DNA of 64,000 nucleotides from Caballeronia arvi (GTDB taxonomy: Bacteria > Pseudomonadota > Gammaproteobacteria > Burkholderiales > Burkholderiaceae). The stretch spans positions 186,001 through 250,000 of the forward strand of contig NZ_FCOM02000006.1 in the NCBI RefSeq assembly GCF_001544695.2, written 5' to 3'. A program made the position numbers and the translations under genes. Below, one piece after another: positions 16,853-25,839 of this stretch (within the stretch, counting starts at the first letter, position 1; every line of letters begins with the position of its first letter). The notes beneath the pieces are model-generated. The model searched no databases, was not told where the DNA came from, and saw nothing but the letters and a program-made list of their open reading frames with translations.

Positions 16853-18456
16853 GCGCGGCTCCCATACCATTCGGCGATGCGCCGCGAACGGTGCTTCCGC
16901 TCGCGCACCATCGTTTCTTCCTTGATGCCCATGACGCCCGACGCGAAGATGCGCGCGTCCATTTCGTGCACATCGGTGGCGACGGCGGGACGGAAATCCA
17001 TGTGCGCGAAAACATCGCGTTCGATATCGACGCCGGGCGCGACTTCGATCAACTCCAAGCCTTTATCGCCGACACGAAACACCGCGCGCTCCGTGACGAA
17101 CAATGCGCTATTGCCGCGCTCATGCGCGAACGGCGCGCTATAGCAGATCTGTTCGAGCGAACGCACGAACTTGCGATGCCGGCCTTCCTGCACGATGCGC
17201 GTCTTGCCGTTTTCCCACTGCACGTCCAGGCCGCCTGCCGTGAGTGTGCCGCTGAAGATCACGCGCTTCGCGTTCTGGCTGATATTGATGAACCCGCCCA
17301 CGCCGACGATCTTGTCGCCGAAGCGGCTGATATTCACGTTGCCGTGCGCGTCGACTTCGGCGAACGAAAGGAACGCGAGATCGAGGCCGCCGCCATCGTA
17401 GAAATCGAATTGCGATGGCTGCTCGATCATCGCGGCGAAATTCTGCGCGCCGCCGGAATCGCGGCCCGTGATCGGCGCGCCGCCGATCAGACCTTGCTCG
17501 TTCGTGAGAATCACCGAATCGAGCAGGTCTTCTTCCGCCGCGACAGTCGAAAGCCCCGTCGAAATGCCCGCGCCGAGATTGCACACGGCATGCGGATACA
17601 GTTCCATCGCCGCGCGCCGCACGATCACCTTGCGCGGACCGAACGGCAGCGGACGAATCTCCGAAAGCGGCACGCGCAACTCACCCGCATAACTCGGGTC
17701 GTAGTCCGTCGCGTAAGTCTGACGCTGCTCGGCCTCGACGACCACGAAGTCCACGAGGATGCCCGGAATCTTCACCTGTTTCGGCGGCAGCGTGCCGCGC
17801 CGCGCCATGCGCTTCACCTGCACCACGACGATGCCGCCCGCGCGCCGCGTCGCCTGCGCCATCGCGAGCATTTCGCCGAGCACGGCTTCCTGCTCCATCG
17901 TGACGTTGCCGTCTTCGTCGGCGGTGGTGCCGCGCAGGAATGCGATATCGATCGGGAACGGCTTGAAGCGCAGCCATTCTTCGCCGTCGATATGCATCAG
18001 TTCGACGAGCATCTCTTCCGTCGACGGACTCTGACGCGCGCCCTGCTGACGCGGATCGACGAACGTGCCGAGGCCCGTCTTCGTGATGAGGCCGGCACGA
18101 CCGCCCGCCATCTCGCGCATCAGTTGCGAAAGCACGCCTTGCGGCAACGTGTAGGCCTCGATGCTGTCGTTCGCGGCCATCGTGACGAGGCCGGGCGAAT
18201 CGACGAGCGCGCTCGTGATTGCGCGCTTCAGCAATCCTTCGTGCGCGAGATGGCTCGCACCGAGCGCGGCGCGGTCGCCGATACCGACCACGCTGATCGA
18301 CGTGATGCCTTGCGGTTGCCGTTCGGCGAGGAACCGCCGTTCCACCGCCGCGAGCAGCGCTTCAGGCACCGCATGTCCGCCGCCTGAACCGCTGATCACG
18401 ATGGAATCGCCCGAGCGCACCAGTGCGGCCGCGTCGTCGCTGGAAATTCGTTCCAT
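16849..18456 (-). CDS. Family I acyl-CoA:acetate/3-oxoacid CoA-transferase
   Basis: A single-chain CoA-transferase of 535 residues that joins the alpha and beta halves found as separate subunits in Ato/Scot enzymes. The N-terminal half has the ISGSGGGHAVPEALL region, and the second half has Glu320 in ILTNEQGLIGG, at the place of the catalytic glutamate that forms the enzyme-CoA thioester. It is the first gene of the eight-gene operon, directly behind two LacI-type operators. It probably activates the acid generated or imported in this pathway using acetyl- or succinyl-CoA. Confidence 0.92.
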   Translation of the reverse strand: MERISSDDAAALVRSGDSIVISGSGGGHAVPEALLAAVERRFLAERQPQGITSISVVGIGDRAALGASHLAHEGLLKRAITSALVDSPGLVTMAANDSIEAYTLPQGVLSQLMREMAGGRAGLITKTGLGTFVDPRQQGARQSPSTEEMLVELMHIDGEEWLRFKPFPIDIAFLRGTTADEDGNVTMEQEAVLGEMLAMAQATRRAGGIVVVQVKRMARRGTLPPKQVKIPGILVDFVVVEAEQRQTYATDYDPSYAGELRVPLSEIRPLPFGPRKVIVRRAAMELYPHAVCNLGAGISTGLSTVAAEEDLLDSVILTNEQGLIGGAPITGRDSGGAQNFAAMIEQPSQFDFYDGGGLDLAFLSFAEVDAHGNVNISRFGDKIVGVGGFINISQNAKRVIFSGTLTAGGLDVQWENGKTRIVQEGRHRKFVRSLEQICYSAPFAHERGNSALFVTERAVFRVGDKGLELIEVAPGVDIERDVFAHMDFRPAVATDVHEMDARIFASGVMGIKEETMVRERKHRSRRIAEWYGSRA

Positions 18457-18510
18457 TTGTCACTCTTCTCCGTATCTTTGCCCGGCCATCGATCTGGCCG
18501 ACGAACTCAA

Positions 18511-18524
18511 TGTAACCGGTCTCA
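18511..18524. promoter_or_regulatory. LacI-type operator 1
   Basis: TGTAACCGGTCTCA, a dyad around ACCGGT, lies 55 bases upstream of the CoA-transferase start. It matches the other three operators of this region (consensus TGWWACC-GGTWWCA, one half here diverged). It is 123 bp centre to centre from operator 2, so both could bind one regulator tetramer or two dimers. Confidence 0.7.
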
Positions 18525-18633
18525 TAATCGCTTTCAAGAGCAATCTCACAGAATGGACTTCCGCTAGGGAATATCACTATTCGCAAGCGTTGTCATGGTT
18601 TCAAACGATACGACGATGATTTACATGCATCCT

Positions 18634-18647
18634 TGTAACCGGTATCA
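18634..18647. promoter_or_regulatory. LacI-type operator 2
   Basis: TGTAACCGGTATCA, a near-perfect 14-bp dyad, lies about 80 bases upstream of the MaoC start in the divergent promoter. A weaker half-site (GGTTTCA, near 18597) lies between it and operator 1. Confidence 0.75.
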
Positions 18648-18728
18648 TGAATCGCAATCGAAGCATCTCTTCGAGTTCCCGCGGCCGCATGCAACGCGCC
18701 GCGACTTCAACGCAACAGGAGACAGAGC

Positions 18729-19184
18729 ATGGCTATCAAGGGCGTCGAGATTGGCGACGAATACCGTTTCGCGAAGACCGTCGGCGAAGTCGACGTGACG
18801 CTGTTCGCCGGCCTCACGGGCGACTTCAGCGATACGCACATCAACGAGCAGTACATGCAGGAGAAGTCGGCGATCGGCCGGCGCATCGCGCACGGGGCGC
18901 TGCTGGTCGGCTATATGTCGACGGCATCGACGATCTCGATCGCGCACATCATTCATCGCACGGATCTCGATGAATTCCCCGTGTCGGCGGGCTACGACCG
19001 CATTCGCTTCATCAAGCCCGTGCTGCTCGGCGATACGGTCACGGTGATCTATCGCGTCGCGGAGATCGACGAAGAAAAGCGCCGCAGCACCGCCGACATG
19101 GAAGTCATCAACCAGCACGGCGAAGTCGTCGCGGCCGGACGTCATCTGATGAAATGGGCGAAGAAGCTGTCGAACGTGGACTGA
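18729..19184 (+). CDS. MaoC-family (R)-hydratase/dehydratase
   Basis: A hotdog-fold protein of 151 residues. It has the hydratase 2 motif: Asp in GDFSDTHIN with the following His, and GRRIAHGALLVGYMS. The family hydrates enoyl-CoA esters or removes water from 3-hydroxyacyl-CoA. It is divergent from the CoA-transferase operon and shares its operators, so it probably acts on the CoA ester made by that enzyme. GGAG precedes the start. The LacI regulator gene follows after about 87 bases on the same strand. Confidence 0.92.
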   Translation: MAIKGVEIGDEYRFAKTVGEVDVTLFAGLTGDFSDTHINEQYMQEKSAIGRRIAHGALLVGYMSTASTISIAHIIHRTDLDEFPVSAGYDRIRFIKPVLLGDTVTVIYRVAEIDEEKRRSTADMEVINQHGEVVAAGRHLMKWAKKLSNVD

Positions 19185-19271
19185 CGGCGGGCTTTCGCGC
19201 GGTGCTGCACGAATAGTGCGCCGCAGGTGGATTGCTATAATCGGCGCACCCCGCGCGAACCCCGATCAGGC

Positions 19272-20378
19272 ATGGCCAAGAGCAAAAAGAGCACGACCGA
19301 AGACGCCGATGCCGCCAGCACCGCGAGCAGGAAGACGCGCTCGTCCGCTGTGACCCTGCGCGATGTCGCGCGTTTCGCGGGCGTGTCGTCGGCCACGGTT
19401 TCGCGCGTGATGAACAATCCCGAAGTCGTGTCCGACGAATTGCGCTCGCGCATCATGGTCGCGATCGAGCATCTGGGATGGGTGCCGCACGCCGCCGCGC
19501 GCGCGCTTGCAACGCAACGCACGGGCACCATCGGCGCGGTATTCCCGACGCTCGCGAACGAGCACTTCGCCACCGCCATTCAGACCTTGCAGGAAGCGCT
19601 CGAACAGGCCGGCTATACGTTGCTGCTCGGCTGCTCGCAGTACGATCTGGAGCGCGAATATCGCCAGGTGCGCACGATGCTGGAACGCGGCGTCGATGCG
19701 GTCGTGCTCGTCGGCGAGGCGCATCATCCGGACCTCTATACGCTGCTCGGACAGCGGCAAGTGCCGTTCGTGAACACATTCGCGTATCGCGACGGCGTGG
19801 ATACGCTGTGCGTCGGCGTCGACAATCATCAGGCGTTCTTCGATTTCACGACCTATCTGATCGGCCTCGGGCATCGTCGTTTCGCGATGCTCTCGCAGAA
19901 CGCCGATTCGAACGATCGCGCCCGCGCGCGTCGTGAAGGCGTGCGCGATGCGCTCGCCGAGCATGGGCTCGGGATATCGGCGGCGCATATGGTCGAAGGC
20001 TTCTGGGGCGCGCGCGAAGGCAGGCAGCTTTTCTCGAAGGTGATGGATACGCCGCAGCCGCCGACGGTCGTGATCTGCGGCAACGGCTCCTTCGCGATGG
20101 GCGCGATGCTCGAAGCGATGCAAAAGGGCTACGACATTCCGAACGAACTGAGTCTCGTCGGTTTCGACGATTTCGAACTGATGTCCGAGCTGCCGATTCC
20201 GATTACCACGGTGCGCGTGCCGAGCGCGGAAATCGGCGCGATGGCCGCGAAGATGATTCTCGCCGAGCTTGCCGAGAAAGGCAGCGCGGTGAGCGTGAAG
20301 TGCGAGGCGGAAATCATCGTGAGGGCTTCGTCGGGGCCGCCGCCGAAGGCATCCAAAGCACGCAAGACGCGCGGCTAA
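19272..20378 (+). CDS. LacI-family transcriptional regulator
   Basis: A protein of 368 residues. After a charged N-terminal tail comes the helix-turn-helix and hinge (VTLRDVARFAGVSSATVSRV, then LATQRTGTIGAV), followed by a periplasmic-binding-type effector domain. I use the ATG at 19272 (MAKSKK) because the longer frame starts in poor-context sequence. It lies between two divergent promoters that both contain the TGWWACC-GGTWWCA dyad, the operator type expected for this family, so it most likely represses the surrounding genes until a pathway intermediate binds. Its last 4 bases overlap the end of the convergent reductase gene. Confidence 0.94.
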   Translation: MAKSKKSTTEDADAASTASRKTRSSAVTLRDVARFAGVSSATVSRVMNNPEVVSDELRSRIMVAIEHLGWVPHAAARALATQRTGTIGAVFPTLANEHFATAIQTLQEALEQAGYTLLLGCSQYDLEREYRQVRTMLERGVDAVVLVGEAHHPDLYTLLGQRQVPFVNTFAYRDGVDTLCVGVDNHQAFFDFTTYLIGLGHRRFAMLSQNADSNDRARARREGVRDALAEHGLGISAAHMVEGFWGAREGRQLFSKVMDTPQPPTVVICGNGSFAMGAMLEAMQKGYDIPNELSLVGFDDFELMSELPIPITTVRVPSAEIGAMAAKMILAELAEKGSAVSVKCEAEIIVRASSGPPPKASKARKTRG

Positions 20379-21265
20379 TCCACCGCCCTTCCCCGCGCCG
20401 CTTCCAGAATCGCGAACCATTCCTCGCGCGTCAGCTCGATATCGAGCGCATCGACGGCATCGCGCAGACCTTCGATGCGCCGCGTGCCCGCAATCGCAAT
20501 CGGCCGCGACGGCAGCCTGAAAATCCACGCATACGCGACCGACACCCAACTCGCCACGCCGCGCTCGCGCTGAATCGCCTGGAGCGTATCGCGCACGCGC
20601 GCGGCGGCGGCATCGGTTTCATCGAACAGACGGCCGCCGCCGAGCGGTGACCAGATCATCGGCGTGACGCGCGCCGCTTTCAATGCGCTCATCGTGCCGT
20701 CATCGATCGGCGTCGAATGAAACGGCGACACCTCGATCTGATTCGTCGCGAGCGCAATGCGCGCATTGAGCGATTCGAACGCGCGCGCCGAAAAGTTCGA
20801 CACGCCGAACGCGCCGATCTTCCCCGCCGCCAGCAGCCGCTCGACTTCGCGCGCGAGTTCGTCCTCGTCGATCAGCGGATCGGGGCGATGCAGCAGGAAC
20901 AGCTCGATGCGCTCGCATCGGAACGCCCGCAACGAACGCTCGACGCTCTCGCGCACATGCGCGGCGCTGTTGTCGTAATGCTTCACGCGATGCTGCGGCC
21001 GCGCGGGCGACACGAGTTTGATACCCGCCTTCGTGACGATTTGAATGCGCTCGCGCAAGCCCGGCCGCAACGCGAGCGCGTCGCCGAAGAAGGTTTCGGC
21101 TTCGTATCCGCCGTAGATATCGGCGTGATCGAAGCTCGTCACGCCGAGCTCGACGCATTCGTCGATGAACGCGGCAAGCTCCGCGCGCGTCGTGTTCCAG
21201 CGCATCACGCGCCACATGCCCGCGACCACGCGCGAGAGCGTTGTTTCGATGGATGGTGTCGTCAT
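20375..21265 (-). CDS. Aldo/keto reductase (YdhF-like)
   Basis: A (beta/alpha)8 NAD(P)H-dependent oxidoreductase of 296 residues. The catalytic tetrad is visible: Asp and Tyr in FDHADIYGGYE, Lys in VTKAGI, His in LLHRPDP. The C-terminal cofactor segment is IAIAGTRRIEGL. It resembles E. coli YdhF. Its promoter faces the MFS gene and both are flanked by LacI-type operators, so it likely reduces (or oxidises) the imported compound in the same pathway. The substrate cannot be named. Confidence 0.92.
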   Translation of the reverse strand: MTTPSIETTLSRVVAGMWRVMRWNTTRAELAAFIDECVELGVTSFDHADIYGGYEAETFFGDALALRPGLRERIQIVTKAGIKLVSPARPQHRVKHYDNSAAHVRESVERSLRAFRCERIELFLLHRPDPLIDEDELAREVERLLAAGKIGAFGVSNFSARAFESLNARIALATNQIEVSPFHSTPIDDGTMSALKAARVTPMIWSPLGGGRLFDETDAAAARVRDTLQAIQRERGVASWVSVAYAWIFRLPSRPIAIAGTRRIEGLRDAVDALDIELTREEWFAILEAARGRAVD

Positions 21266-21269
21266 GGTT

Positions 21270-21283
21270 TGAAAACGGTTACA
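21270..21283. promoter_or_regulatory. LacI-type operator 3
   Basis: TGAAAACGGTTACA sits immediately upstream of the aldo/keto reductase start codon (21263-21265), where a bound repressor would block initiation. It is 68 bp centre to centre from operator 4. Confidence 0.7.
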
Positions 21284-21337
21284 AACTAAATCTTATTGGG
21301 GTTTACGGTGTTTTAATGTGGCAGCAAATGAATATAA

Positions 21338-21351
21338 TGATACCGGTTACA
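21338..21351. promoter_or_regulatory. LacI-type operator 4 overlapping a -10 element
   Basis: TGATACCGGTTACA is the best 14-bp dyad of the set. It overlaps the end of a TATAAT hexamer at 21334-21339, the likely -10 of the MFS gene that starts at 21383; no good -35 is seen. Confidence 0.75.
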
Positions 21352-21382
21352 TTCAAACGCAAGCCGAACACGGAGACACTCG

Positions 21383-22663
21383 ATGCAAAGAGACATCGCC
21401 ATCGCGCAGGAAGGCGCGCGCCGCTGGTATCGCGACATTAGCTGGACGCAGTGGCGCGTGCTGATCGCCGCCTGGGGCGTGTGGGTCAACGACGCGCTCG
21501 ACTTCCTCGCCATCACCTTCGTGCTGCGCGATATCGCGACCGCCTTCAACGTATCGCTCGACACCGCCTCGCTGCTGTTGCTCGCCACCTACGGCGTGCG
21601 CTGGATCGGCGGTCTGCTCTTCGGCGGCCTGAGCGACCGCATCGGGCGCAAGATTCCGCTGCTCATCACGCTGACATGGTTCACGCTCGGCGCGGTCGCA
21701 ACGGGGCTGTCGTGGAGTTTCGCGGCGCTCGTGGTGTTCCGTCTTCTGCTCGGCTTCGGCATGGCGCCCGGTTTCTCGCTCGGCGCGGCGATGGTCGCGG
21801 AATCGTGGCCCGAGAAGCATCGCGCGATCGGCATCGGCATTCTGGATACGGGCTGGGGCGTCGGCGCGATCGGCGCGGCGCTCGCGTATGAGTTCATCTA
21901 TCCGCACTTCGGCTGGCGCGGGATGTTCTTCATCGGCTTGCCGCCGTCCATCCTGCTCGCGCTGTTCATCATTTTCTGCGTGCCGGAATCGCAGGCGTGG
22001 AAGAAGGCGCGGCCCGCTGCGGCCATCACGTGGCGCAGCAATCCGGTCGTCGATCTGTTCTCGAAGTATCCGAAGCGCGTGTCCTATCTCGCGCTCCTGA
22101 TCTTCGTGCTGTGCTTCGGCTCGTGGCCGTTTCAGGCGCTGCTGCCGACCTATCTGCGCGCCGCCGGCCTCGCGCCCGCCGCCGTCAGCCAGATCACGAT
22201 GGCGTCCGCGATCGGGCAGATTCTCGGCTTCGTCGCGTCGGGGTTCATCGCCGAGCGGCTCGGGCGGCGCATGGCGATTTCGGTGATGATCGGCATCGGC
22301 GCGCTTTTCGTCGCGGGCGTGATTCTGTCGACGGGCAATATCGCGCTCGCGGCGGCCTGCTCGTTCGTGAGCGGCTTCTTTCTGATCGGCTCGTCGGGCA
22401 TCTGGGGCACGGTGCTAACCGAAAACCTGCCGCGCGACGTGCGCGCGTCCGGCGTCGGCTTTCTCTACAACTTCGGCGTGATCGGCGGCGGCATCGCGCC
22501 TTTCATCGTGCTCTCGACGATGCATCGCTTCGGCTTCACGATGCCCGACGCAATCATCGGCTTCACGATCGTCGCGGCGATCGCCGGCATGATCGTGATC
22601 CGTTTCGTGCGGGAGACGAAGGGGCTGTCGCTGGACGAGATCGATCGCGAAACGAACGGTTGA
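21383..22663 (+). CDS. MFS transporter (metabolite:H+ symporter type)
   Basis: An inner-membrane permease of 426 residues with 12 membrane segments. The MFS signature GGLSDRIGRKIPLL is in the loop after segment 2, and WPEKHRAIGIGILD is the hallmark after segment 4. It is closest in plan to sialic-acid, aromatic-acid and dicarboxylate symporters. GGAG precedes the ATG. It shares LacI operators with the reductase and the CoA-transferase/ABC operon, so the pathway would have two importers: this one and the ABC system. Confidence 0.93.
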   Translation: MQRDIAIAQEGARRWYRDISWTQWRVLIAAWGVWVNDALDFLAITFVLRDIATAFNVSLDTASLLLLATYGVRWIGGLLFGGLSDRIGRKIPLLITLTWFTLGAVATGLSWSFAALVVFRLLLGFGMAPGFSLGAAMVAESWPEKHRAIGIGILDTGWGVGAIGAALAYEFIYPHFGWRGMFFIGLPPSILLALFIIFCVPESQAWKKARPAAAITWRSNPVVDLFSKYPKRVSYLALLIFVLCFGSWPFQALLPTYLRAAGLAPAAVSQITMASAIGQILGFVASGFIAERLGRRMAISVMIGIGALFVAGVILSTGNIALAAACSFVSGFFLIGSSGIWGTVLTENLPRDVRASGVGFLYNFGVIGGGIAPFIVLSTMHRFGFTMPDAIIGFTIVAAIAGMIVIRFVRETKGLSLDEIDRETNG

Positions 22664-22736
22664 TCGTTACACGCCACTCTGAAGCGTCGAAGCATTCGCG
22701 CGGCGGAGCAAAACGGCATCGACTAGACTTTTCGTC

Positions 22737-23801
22737 ATGTACAGCCGATTCGCATCGATCCTCACCGCGCTCGCCGCCGCAGCGCTTTTCGGCGCGACGA
22801 CGCCGATCGCCAAAGCGCTGCTCGGCCCGATGCCGCCGTTCATGGTCGCGGGCCTGTTCTATCTCGGCAGCGGCATCGGGCTGGGCGCGGTGTTACTCGG
22901 GCGCTCGTTCTGGCGGGTGCAAGGCAAAGGCGTCGGCGGGCGGGAACTCGCGTGGCTCGCCGGCGCGATCGCGTTCGGCGGCATCGCCGGTCCGGCATTG
23001 CTGATGCTCGGGCTGGCGAGCACGCCCGCCGCGACCAGTTCCCTCTTGCTCAACCTCGAAGGCGTGCTGACGGCGGCGATCGCGTGGATCGTGTTTCGCG
23101 AGAACGTCGATATGCCCGTGTTTCTCGGCATGGCCGCGATCGTCGCGGGCGGCGTCGTGCTCGCGTGGGAGCCTTCGGCGACGAACGCGAATGGCATCTC
23201 GTCAGGCGCGCTGCTGATTGCGCTCGCGTGCCTCTGCTGGGCCATCGACAACAATCTGACGCGCAAGATCGCCACCGCCGACGCGATGGTGATCGCGTGC
23301 GCGAAAGGACTCGTCGCGGGCGCGACGAATCTCGGCATCGCGCTCGCGATGGGCGCGCCGCTGCCCGCGCCGCGCATCGCCCTCGCCGCGATGACGACGG
23401 GCTTCGGCGGCTACGGCGTGAGTCTCGTGCTGTTCGTGATCGCGCTGCGCCATCTCGGGACGGCGCGCACCGGCGCGTATTTCTCGGTCGCGCCGGTGTT
23501 CGGCGTCGCGCTTTCGCTCGCGATATGGCCGCAGGCGCCCGGCGCGGCGTTCTGGATCGCCGCTGCGCTGATGATGCTCGGCGTATGGCTGCACGTGCGC
23601 GAGCGGCACGAACACGAGCACACGCACGAGCGGCTCGAACATACGCATCGGCATGTGCATGACGCGCATCATCGGCATGAGCACGACTTTCCCTGGTCCG
23701 GCGACGAGCCGCACACGCACGCCCACGTGCATCTGCCGATCACGCATACGCACGCGCATTTCCCCGACGTGCATCACCGGCATTCGCACAAGCGCGGCTA
23801 G
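22737..23801 (+). CDS. EamA/DMT-family permease with histidine-rich C-terminal tail
   Basis: A protein of 354 residues. The first ~285 form ten membrane segments in two EamA repeats. The last 67 residues are soluble and hold about 23 histidines in HEH, HTH and HRH patterns (for example RERHEHEHTHERLEHTH). Such tails bind Zn, Ni or Co in metal transport proteins and chaperones, so the substrate may be a metal or metal complex rather than an amino acid. The stop overlaps the convergent oxidase gene by 4 bases. Confidence 0.93.
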   Translation: MYSRFASILTALAAAALFGATTPIAKALLGPMPPFMVAGLFYLGSGIGLGAVLLGRSFWRVQGKGVGGRELAWLAGAIAFGGIAGPALLMLGLASTPAATSSLLLNLEGVLTAAIAWIVFRENVDMPVFLGMAAIVAGGVVLAWEPSATNANGISSGALLIALACLCWAIDNNLTRKIATADAMVIACAKGLVAGATNLGIALAMGAPLPAPRIALAAMTTGFGGYGVSLVLFVIALRHLGTARTGAYFSVAPVFGVALSLAIWPQAPGAAFWIAAALMMLGVWLHVRERHEHEHTHERLEHTHRHVHDAHHRHEHDFPWSGDEPHTHAHVHLPITHTHAHFPDVHHRHSHKRG

Positions 23802-25186
23802 AACACCTTGCCCGGATTGAGCAGACCGTTCGGATCGAGCGCGGCCTTGATCGCGCGCATCGACGCGATATCGGCTTCGCGACGCGCGAGATGCAGGTAA
23901 TCGCGCTTCTTCGTGCCGATGCCGTGCTCCGCCGAAATCGATCCCTCGAACTCGCGCGTGACGTCGTAGATGACGGCATCGAGATCGTCGTGATCCTGCT
24001 TGCCGCGGCCGGGCACGTCCACGACGATATGAATGTTGCCGTCGCCGAGATGGCCGTAAGTCATCACGATCGCGTCGGGCCAGCGCGCGCGCAGACGCGC
24101 CTCGCACTGCGCGGCGGCATCGCCGACCTGCGCGATCGAAAAGCTCACGTCATACGCCGCGTAGTTCGGGATGAAGCGGTCGTATTCGCCGGGCGCGTCG
24201 CGGATCGCCCAGAAATCGCGCGCGTGCGCTTCGTTCGATGCGATCGCCGCATCGCTCACGATGCCCGCTTCGAGCATGCCGCCGAGAAACTCCTCGAACG
24301 CTTCGCCGTGCCGCGCGGGATCGGTGCCGACGCTTTCGAGCAGCACGTAGAACGGGTGGGCATCGGCGAGCGGCGCGCGCAGATTCTTCAGATTGGCGAT
24401 GACCGTATCGTGATAGCCCGCCCACATCACTTCGAACGCGGAGACGCCCGGCGCGAGATTCGCCTGCGCGCGCGTGAGCAGCGTCGTGACAGCGGCGAAG
24501 TCCGGCAGGCCGCACCAGGCGGTGGCGGTCGCGGTGGGCTTCGGGCGCAGCCGCAGCACGACGCGCGTGATGACCGCGAGCGTGCCTTCGCTGCCGATCA
24601 ACAGATGCCGCAGGTCATAGCCGCTATTGTTCTTGATCATCTTGTTCAGCCCGCCGACGATCTCGCCGCTCGCGAGCACGGCTTCGACGCCGAGCACCTG
24701 ATCGCGCATCATCCCGTACTTGATGACGCGGTTGCCGCCTGCGTTCGTCGCAAGATTGCCGCCGATCGTGCAGCTTCCACGCGCGCCGAGATCGAGCGGG
24801 AAGTAGAAGCCCGCCGCGCTCGCCGCTTCCTGAACGACTTGCAGCGGCGTGCCGGCTTCGACGGTCATCGTCGCGGAGATTTCATCGATCTCGACAATGC
24901 GATTCATGCGCTCGAGACTCAGCGCCACTTCGCCGCCGAGCAGATTCGCGCCGCCGACGAGGCCCGTGAGACCGCCTTGCGTGACGACCGGTTGTTTGTG
25001 TCCGGAGCAAATCGCAAGCGCTTGTGAAACTTCTTCCGTGGTGCGCGGGCGGATGATCGCGAGCGGCGTTGCGCCCGGCATGCCACTCCAGTCCGCGACG
25101 CGCCTCTCGCCGAATTCGTCGGGCAGCGCCACGACCTGCGCGCCGAGCGCCTCACGCAATGCCACTACTGCTTCGCTTGCCGCCAT
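23798..25186 (-). CDS. FAD-linked D-2-hydroxyacid dehydrogenase (GlcD-like)
   Basis: A PCMH-type flavoprotein of 462 residues. The FAD-binding part contains VVTQGGLTGLVGGANLLGG and the GARGSCTIGGNLATNAGG segment. The C-terminal oxidase domain has the YGHLGDGNIH metal-site motif and ends with AEHGIGTKKRDYL and LDPNGLLNPGKVF. This family oxidises D-lactate, glycolate or D-2-hydroxyglutarate. It stands alone, divergent from a small unknown gene, so substrate choice cannot be made from context. Confidence 0.94.
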   Translation of the reverse strand: MAASEAVVALREALGAQVVALPDEFGERRVADWSGMPGATPLAIIRPRTTEEVSQALAICSGHKQPVVTQGGLTGLVGGANLLGGEVALSLERMNRIVEIDEISATMTVEAGTPLQVVQEAASAAGFYFPLDLGARGSCTIGGNLATNAGGNRVIKYGMMRDQVLGVEAVLASGEIVGGLNKMIKNNSGYDLRHLLIGSEGTLAVITRVVLRLRPKPTATATAWCGLPDFAAVTTLLTRAQANLAPGVSAFEVMWAGYHDTVIANLKNLRAPLADAHPFYVLLESVGTDPARHGEAFEEFLGGMLEAGIVSDAAIASNEAHARDFWAIRDAPGEYDRFIPNYAAYDVSFSIAQVGDAAAQCEARLRARWPDAIVMTYGHLGDGNIHIVVDVPGRGKQDHDDLDAVIYDVTREFEGSISAEHGIGTKKRDYLHLARREADIASMRAIKAALDPNGLLNPGKVF

Positions 25187-25276
25187 GCGTCGTCTCCGTT
25201 CGTTGTTTAGCGTTGATATCAGATGCGCTAGTTTGAACCAAAACGCGCGAGAATTATCGAGAGGATTTTTCGGGGG

Positions 25277-25549
25277 ATGACGACGATGGAACGGACCGAC
25301 TTCGAAAGCGCGCTGGCTCAGCTCACCGGCGCGGCGGAACTGGTGGCGGCTGGCGCGAGCGACGATCTGCGCGCGCAGGCGTTCGAGATGCTGGCGTTCT
25401 TTCGGCTGCGTCGAGGGCGCGCGGCGGTTACATCGAACGATGAGCTGTTCAAGGACACCGCGAACGCCGCGCTCACGATGGCGGGACGCAAGGCGTTTCT
25501 CGCCGCGGCTGCGTTACTGGAGCAGGCGCGGACGTTGTTGCAGAGCTAA
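25277..25549 (+). CDS. Small helical hypothetical protein
   Basis: A protein of 90 residues, mostly Ala, Leu, Glu and Arg, with no signal peptide or membrane segment; it looks like a small helical bundle. The ATG at 25277 follows a run of five G; a second ATG at 25286 is possible. Its stop overlaps the convergent 67-residue gene by 4 bases. I do not recognise the family. Confidence 0.7.
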   Translation: MTTMERTDFESALAQLTGAAELVAAGASDDLRAQAFEMLAFFRLRRGRAAVTSNDELFKDTANAALTMAGRKAFLAAAALLEQARTLLQS

Positions 25550-25749
25550 AACAGCTCCGTGTCCAGCGGCAGCAGGTTGATCCACTTCACCGCCGTGCGC
25601 CGCTCGACGCCATCGTCATGGATCGACCGTATCATCACGCGCTGGCCGCGCGCCTCTCCGAGCACTTCGACGATCCGGTTTCGATATCGTGCAAGCGAGC
25701 CGCGTAACGGCTTGCGCTTCCTGCTCTTGCGGGGAGAAACTTCGGGCAT
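25546..25749 (-). CDS. Small basic hypothetical protein
   Basis: A protein of 67 residues with a strongly basic N-terminus (SPRKSRKRKPLRGS) and a compact C-terminal part containing GQRVMIRSIHDDG and ending in LPLDTELF. The second half looks like a small beta-rich, SH3-like fold and is well formed, which supports a real gene. The basic tail could contact nucleic acid; that is a guess. Confidence 0.6.
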   Translation of the reverse strand: MPEVSPRKSRKRKPLRGSLARYRNRIVEVLGEARGQRVMIRSIHDDGVERRTAVKWINLLPLDTELF

Positions 25750-25839
25750 GGACGTGACAACGATTTATGACGGCCACATCATAACGATGCGCACGCTTTC
25801 CCTCAAACTCTCGACATTCTCACTGTGACCCGCCACACC

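Noticed and set aside
16891..18387. A 498-residue plus-strand frame
   Set aside because: Antisense to the CoA-transferase gene, with biased composition.
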